Assembly: GCF_003934165.1 (NCBI RefSeq)
Contig: NZ_RKST01000011.1
Location: 62,001-126,000, forward strand
Reading direction: 5' to 3'
From: Borborobacter arsenicus
GTDB lineage: Bacteria; Pseudomonadota; Alphaproteobacteria; Rhizobiales; Rhizobiaceae
DNA: 64,000 nt
The notes under the pieces are model-generated. The model made no database searches. It saw nothing but the letters and a program-made list of their open reading frames with translations, and was not told the origin of the DNA. Positions within the stretch are counted from its first letter, which is position 1. Every line of letters starts with the position of its first letter. The translations under genes were made by a program, and so were the position numbers. This document shows positions 60,410 through 64,000 of this stretch, piece after piece.

Positions 60410-61183
60410 TTGTCGATCACGGTTGAGTTCATGCGACGCATCGCCGAGGCGGCCGCCACCGAGACGCTGCCGCGTTTTCGGCGGCAAAGCGAGGTGTCCA
60501 ACAAGCTTTCGGGCGGCTTCGATCCGGTGACGGAGGCGGATCGCGGCGCTGAACGCGCCATCCGTGCGCTCATCAATGCCGAATTCCCCGATCATGGCAT
60601 CCTCGGTGAGGAATATGGCGCTGAAAATGTCGCCAACAGCCATGTCTGGGTGGTGGACCCGATCGACGGCACCCGCGCCTATATTTCCGGCCTTCCCGTC
60701 TGGGGCACGCTGGTCGGGCTAACGGTGGATGGCGATGCCGTTGCCGGCATGATGTCGCAACCCTTCACCGGCGAGCTTTACTATGCCGATGGCGCGGGCG
60801 CGCATTATGAGGGGCCGGGCGGTGCGCGCCGGCTTTCCACGCGTGCAACGACAGCACTTGCCGACGCGACGCTGTTCACCACCACGCCGGCGCTTTACGA
60901 GGGCGACAAGCGCCTGCGCTTCGACCGGCTGGAACAGCAGGTCAGGCTGTCGCGCTACGGCGTGGATTGCTATGCCTTTGCCATGCTTGCCTCCGGCAAT
61001 ATCGATCTTGTCATCGAACCCGGTCTGCAGCCCTATGATATCGTGGCGCTTATCCCGATTATCGAACAGGCCGGCGGCATCATCACGAATTTCGATGGCG
61101 GCCCGGCGGAGAATGGCGGCGACATCATTGCCGCGGCGACCAGGGAGCTTCATGCCGCCGCCATGCAGGTGCTCGGCGGCTAG
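60410..61183 (+). CDS. hisN: Inositol-monophosphatase-family phosphatase, probable histidinol-phosphatase
   Basis: 257 residues with a TTG start (60410) placed 8 bases after CAGGAG; no ATG gives the right N-terminus. The motifs are GFDPVTEADRGAERAIR, HGILGEEYG, the metal-binding WVVDPIDGTRAYISG and LQPYDIVALIPIIEQAGG. Family members of this length in rhizobia are histidinol-phosphatases (histidine synthesis); inositol monophosphatase or PAP-phosphatase activity is the alternative. It ends 3 bp from the convergent hydrolase stop. Confidence 0.85.
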   Translation: MSITVEFMRRIAEAAATETLPRFRRQSEVSNKLSGGFDPVTEADRGAERAIRALINAEFPDHGILGEEYGAENVANSHVWVVDPIDGTRAYISGLPVWGTLVGLTVDGDAVAGMMSQPFTGELYYADGAGAHYEGPGGARRLSTRATTALADATLFTTTPALYEGDKRLRFDRLEQQVRLSRYGVDCYAFAMLASGNIDLVIEPGLQPYDIVALIPIIEQAGGIITNFDGGPAENGGDIIAAATRELHAAAMQVLGG

Positions 61184-61186
61184 CCG

Positions 61187-62140
61187 TCACGCGACAGGCG
61201 CATTCGTGCCTGGAATGAAGGCGTCGAAGGCGGCAAAGAACTGCTCGCGATAGAAATCGGCTTCCTGGAGGATTTCGTGACGCGCGCCGTCGATCGTCAG
61301 CAGCGAGCTGACGCGCAACTGGCGGGTGAAATGCTCGATTGCGCCATTGGAGACGACACGGTCGGCGCCGGCTGCGACGATCAGGGTCGGGATCTGCATC
61401 CTGGCCAGGAACTGCGGGGTCTGGAGACTGGAAGCTGCCTGGCAGGCGGCCCTGATCCAGGCAACCGTCGGTCCGCCCACCGCAAGATGCGGATAGGCTT
61501 GGTAGAGGGCGGCGTTGCGCTGATAGCGCACGGGGTCCGAGGTCAGCACATTGTCGGCAAAGGGCGAAGCGCGCGGCCGTCCGCCGGCAATGTAGCGGCG
61601 GCCGAAACCGGTGAAAGTAAGTGCCGTTGCCAGCCGGCCGATGGAAGGCATCGACAAGGGCGACTTGTAAAGGGCCAGAAGCGGCGCGATCAGCACCATG
61701 CGCCGCACCCGGTTGACCATGGCGGCCGCGTCGAGCAACGCCACTGTGGCTCCGGTCGAATGGGCAAGCAGGTAGAACGGCCCGCGGCAGTCAGGCAGTA
61801 CGATTTCGGCGAAGAAGCGGTCGAGGTCCCTGGCATAATCGAGGAAGCTGCGGACATGGCCGCGCGCGGCATCGCCCAGCAGGCGGTCCGAAGCGCCCTG
61901 GCCGCGCCAGTCGAAAGTGGCGCTGCCGAAGCCGCGTTTGGCCAGATCCCGCGCTGTTTCGAAATATTTCTCGATGCACTCGTTGCGGCCGGGCAGTATC
62001 ACGACGGTGCCCTTCAGCGGCCGCGCCGTGGCCGGAAACAGCCCATAGCGCAGCCTCTTGCCGTCATGGGCGGCAAAATAGCCCGATGTGCTCCTCTCGG
62101 GCGCCGGATTTTCCGGGATGTGGTAGAAATAATCCGCCAT
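61187..62140 (-). CDS. Alpha/beta hydrolase, lysophospholipase-like
   Basis: 317 residues from ATG 62140 (MADYFYHIPENPAPERS); the upstream ribosome-binding site is weak. The body shows VVILPGRNECIEKYFETARDLAKRGF, DWRGQGASDRLL, the nucleophile elbow LAHSTGATVAL, Asp in AAGADRVVSNGAIEHF, and the catalytic His in DGARHEILQE. This is the PldB/monoacylglycerol lipase-like type. Its substrate is probably a lysophospholipid or other membrane lipid ester, inferred from family. Confidence 0.85.
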   Translation of the reverse strand: MADYFYHIPENPAPERSTSGYFAAHDGKRLRYGLFPATARPLKGTVVILPGRNECIEKYFETARDLAKRGFGSATFDWRGQGASDRLLGDAARGHVRSFLDYARDLDRFFAEIVLPDCRGPFYLLAHSTGATVALLDAAAMVNRVRRMVLIAPLLALYKSPLSMPSIGRLATALTFTGFGRRYIAGGRPRASPFADNVLTSDPVRYQRNAALYQAYPHLAVGGPTVAWIRAACQAASSLQTPQFLARMQIPTLIVAAGADRVVSNGAIEHFTRQLRVSSLLTIDGARHEILQEADFYREQFFAAFDAFIPGTNAPVA

Positions 62141-62239
62141 TGCCACGCTTAGACAGATGTTTTGTGCGCCGTTCAAGAGGCAATTCGAGGTACCGCGAGC
62201 AAGGGTTCTACCCGAACCGGGTAATGCGGGTGTAGTGCC

Positions 62240-62281
62240 AAAAAAACGAGACCGGAAGCAGCAGTGCTGGCTTCCGGTCTC
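62240..62281 (-). terminator. Minus-strand intrinsic terminator without an obvious upstream gene
   Basis: GAGACCGGAAGC (62248-62259) and GCTTCCGGTCTC (62270-62281) are perfectly complementary. Seven A (62240-62246) give a T run on the minus strand. The next minus-strand start (62140) is to its left, so it ends something transcribed from the 62282-62583 region, perhaps a short RNA. Confidence 0.75.
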
Positions 62282-62447
62282 TGTCGGACCGGGGGAAGGG
62301 ACGTTGCACCCGGCTCGGCATTGGTGGCGAAGCCTTTTCGGCCCCGCCCGTTCAGGAGGTCGAGGCCAATCTAGCGTAGCTTTCGTGAACGCGGCCCGAA
62401 GGCGCGGTTCATCTGCCGTTCATGCTGGGTGTGTGGTTTTTCCCGCC

Positions 62448-62476
62448 CTTGAAATGCCGGTTGGGGTTTCCCAAAT
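62448..62476 (+). promoter_or_regulatory. RpoH-type heat-shock promoter of hsp20
   Basis: CTTGAAA (62448-62454), a 15-base spacer and CCCAAAT (62470-62476) fit the sigma-32 consensus (CTTGAAA, N13-16, CCCCAT-T). The predicted transcript starts about 100 bases before the hsp20 ATG. Confidence 0.6.
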
Positions 62477-62483
62477 GCTTGAT

Positions 62484-62583
62484 GTGGCCGCCGTGAACGG
62501 GGCCGCTGACCGCACCGGAATGCCATGATGGGTTTCGAAGCTGGTCACACGCAAACCATGTTGCTCAACAGGAGAACACAACC
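62484..62583 (+). promoter_or_regulatory. ROSE-like RNA thermometer in the hsp20 leader
   Basis: The leader of about 100 nt ends with TTGCT (62561-62565), loop CAAC and AGGA (62570-62573). This is the ROSE core, in which UYGCU pairs with the Shine-Dalgarno with one bulged G. Upstream stems are available (TGACC...GGTCA and a GC-rich hairpin near 62490). ROSE elements commonly sit before rhizobial small heat-shock genes and melt on heating. The structure is judged by eye. Confidence 0.6.
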
Positions 62584-63057
62584 ATGCGTCACGTTGATTT
62601 TTCCCCGCTCTATCGCTCGACCGTCGGTTTCGACCGGCTTTTCACCATGCTCGACTCGCTGGCCCAGCCTGAGGGCGGCCAGACCTATCCGCCCTACAAT
62701 ATCGAGCGGACGGGCGAGGATGCCTATCGCATCAGCATGGCGGTTGCCGGCTTCTCGGAAGATGAAATCGCCATTGAAGCGCACCGCAACGTGCTCAGCA
62801 TCAAGGGCGAGCGCAAGGACGAGGCCAATGGCGACGGCTCCGAAGTGCTTTATCGCGGTATTGCCGCGCGTGCCTTCGAGCGACGTTTCCAACTTGCCGA
62901 CCATGTCGATGTGACCGGGGCCAAGCTCAAGAACGGCCTGCTGCATATCGATCTGAAGCGCTCCATTCCCGAAGAGCTGAAACCCCGCAAGATCGCGATT
63001 TCAGCCGCTTCGGACAAGTCGGCCAAGCAGATCGAAGCCAAGGCCGACACCAAGTAA
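62584..63057 (+). CDS. Small heat-shock protein, Hsp20/IbpA family
   Basis: 157 residues with an alpha-crystallin domain from about residue 38 to 135 (YNIERTGEDAYRISMAVAGF, EDEIAIEAHRNVLSIKGERK, the conserved late hydrophobic region VTGAKLKNGLLHIDL) and a Lys-rich tail. It is an ATP-independent holdase for heat-denatured proteins. The leader carries an RpoH-type promoter and a ROSE-like element, and a bidirectional terminator follows. Confidence 0.93.
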   Translation: MRHVDFSPLYRSTVGFDRLFTMLDSLAQPEGGQTYPPYNIERTGEDAYRISMAVAGFSEDEIAIEAHRNVLSIKGERKDEANGDGSEVLYRGIAARAFERRFQLADHVDVTGAKLKNGLLHIDLKRSIPEELKPRKIAISAASDKSAKQIEAKADTK

Positions 63058-63076
63058 CAATCGCTCCTCCCGAGCG

Positions 63077-63106
63077 AAAGCGGCGCCTCCGGGCGCCGCT
63101 TTTTAT
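63077..63106. terminator. Bidirectional terminator between hsp20 and the threonine aldolase gene
   Basis: AAAGCGGCGCC (63077-63087) and GGCGCCGCTTT (63092-63102) form a perfect stem with loop TCCG and further T after it, and A-rich sequence on the opposite side. Confidence 0.88.
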
Positions 63107-63113
63107 TGGGGTC

Positions 63114-64000
63114 TCAGGCGATCAAATCGCCGAAACGGTCCACCTCTTCCTGCGTGGTCGCAAAGCTGGTGACCAGCCGGCACATGGTTTCGTCCGGACC
63201 GATCGGGCCGGCAAAACCATGCGGCGGGTTCCATGGGTAAAAGACAGCGCCTTCCCTGGTCAGCCGTTCCACCATTTCATTTTTGATGATCGGAAAAAGT
63301 TCGTTGGCCTGAGGCCGCCAGCCGAGGCGGGCATTGCCGGAGGCGTCGATCGCCTTGGCCAGCCGTATCGCCATGGCGTTGGAATGGCGGGCCGTCTCCA
63401 GCCAGTGGCCATCGGCCAGATAGGCGTCGAATTGTGCGGCGATGAAGCGCGATTTCGAAAACAGTTGCGCCGCGCGCTTGCGCAGGAAGCCGAATTCGCG
63501 CGCCTTCGAAGTGTCGAACAGGATCACGGCTTCTGCGCACCAGCAGCCATTCTTGGTGCCGCCGAAGGAGACGATGTCGATGCCGCGCTTCCAAGTCATT
63601 TCGGCGGGTGTTGCGTCCAGCGTCACCAGTGCATTGGCAAAACGTGCGCCGTCCATATGGACGGGCAGGCCGCGCTTCCTGGCGATGGCGGCGAGTGCGT
63701 CGATTTCGTCTAGGCTGTAGACGGTGCCCACCTCCGTAGCCTGTGTCAGCGACACCGCCATGGGCTGGCCCGAATGCACGAACTCAGGCTCATAGCGGGA
63801 AAGCGCTGCCTCCAGATTTTCGGCCGTCATTTTGCCTTGCGGCCCGTCAACCGGGTAGAGCCTTGCGCCGCCGGTAAGATATTCCGGCGCGCCGCATTCA
63901 TCCTCGATCATGTGGGCTTCGCGGTGGCAAAAGGCGATCCCGCCGGTCCGGTTGACCGAGGCCAATGACAGCGCATTGGCGGCGGTGCCGGTGGCGACGA
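63114..64000 (-). CDS. Low-specificity threonine aldolase (beta-eliminating lyase family), 5'-truncated
   Basis: The frame remains open to the window edge; about 295 codons are visible and the N-terminus is missing. The upstream in-frame residues VATGTAANALSLASVNR fit the PLP-phosphate binding loop of threonine aldolases. The PLP lysine is in IDIVSFGGTKNGCWC, and LPVHMDGARFANALV carries the conserved Asp and Arg. The enzyme cleaves L-threonine or allo-threonine to glycine and acetaldehyde; other beta-hydroxy amino acids may serve. Confidence 0.88.
   Translation of the reverse strand, partial: VATGTAANALSLASVNRTGGIAFCHREAHMIEDECGAPEYLTGGARLYPVDGPQGKMTAENLEAALSRYEPEFVHSGQPMAVSLTQATEVGTVYSLDEIDALAAIARKRGLPVHMDGARFANALVTLDATPAEMTWKRGIDIVSFGGTKNGCWCAEAVILFDTSKAREFGFLRKRAAQLFSKSRFIAAQFDAYLADGHWLETARHSNAMAIRLAKAIDASGNARLGWRPQANELFPIIKNEMVERLTREGAVFYPWNPPHGFAGPIGPDETMCRLVTSFATTQEEVDRFGDLIA

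Noticed and set aside
62282-62345. Possible signal recognition particle RNA, from GGAAGC/GGGGAAGG-like stretches
   Set aside because: The conserved symmetric-loop and GNAR tetraloop arrangement could not be assembled, and the terminator orientation does not fit a plus-strand SRP RNA.
1-64000. CRISPR arrays, insertion sequences, toxin-antitoxin or phage defence systems
   Set aside because: No regularly spaced repeats, transposase motifs or recognisable defence genes were found in either strand.

Overview
The window is high-GC, gene-dense chromosomal DNA from an alphaproteobacterium, most likely order Rhizobiales near Mesorhizobium/Aminobacter (Phyllobacteriaceae). This rests on the gene content: a soxBDAG sarcosine oxidase operon, CpdR, an S21 protein with a basic tail, a CoxMNOP-type oxidase, a three-gene pntAA-pntAB-pntB with an adjacent aa3-oxidase subunit IV gene, and rhizobial-type intergenic palindromes. 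It also rests on RNA elements of rhizobial type: an AbcR-like sRNA and a ROSE-like thermometer. The genus is inference.

Layout. 1-468: end of a Crp/Fnr regulator. 796-8273 (+): a Liv-type ABC importer operon led by a long-chain acyl-CoA synthetase and containing a 49-residue DUF3096 membrane protein; a palindromic repeat separates the binding-protein gene from the last ATPase. 8293-8455: a structured, terminated non-coding region. 8515-10590 (-): an esterase and a membrane acyltransferase. 10888-23152 (-): a large catabolic block read leftward from a divergent RpiR-family regulator (23292-24119, +). Its order is N-formylglutamate amidohydrolase-like, TRAP dctQ-dctM-dctP, glutamine-synthetase-like ligase, aldehyde dehydrogenase, iron alcohol dehydrogenase, then an ABC importer (binding protein, two permeases, ATPase). 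This looks like uptake and gamma-glutamyl-type catabolism of an amine or amino alcohol.

24324-29231 (+): RND efflux pair and a MaoC hydratase. 29238-34366 (-): soxB-soxD-soxA-soxG, which demethylate sarcosine, with a divergent MarR regulator. 35400-37246 (+): ribosomal protein S21, a TPR lipoprotein and a DUF992 protein. 37531-42514 (+): prkA-yeaH-spoVR, the conserved stress kinase cluster. 42651-47183 (+): a five-gene haem-copper oxidase operon with two subunit III genes. 47445-49028: YbaK-type deacylase and a DUF2189 protein, convergent around a terminator. 49042-52484 (-): aa3 subunit IV and the transhydrogenase genes.

52775-55336 (+) encodes the most unusual protein here: an adenylation domain, an acyl carrier domain and a multi-spanning membrane acyltransferase in one chain. 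It ends against a convergent host-attachment-family gene. An AbcR/alpha-r15-like sRNA with two anti-Shine-Dalgarno motifs and a UUCG terminator follows (about 55940-56028), then a GNAT acetyltransferase. 56799-58386 holds two unrecognised secreted-protein genes, the first AT-richer than its neighbours, beside tRNA-Val(GAC). The right end carries cpdR with a CtrA-type box, a second N-formylglutamate amidohydrolase, a hisN-type phosphatase starting with TTG, a lysophospholipase-like hydrolase, an hsp20 gene with an RpoH-type promoter and ROSE-like leader, and a truncated threonine aldolase.

No CRISPR array, insertion sequence, integrase or phage gene was recognised. All family calls come from reading sequence and motifs by eye; no database search was run.
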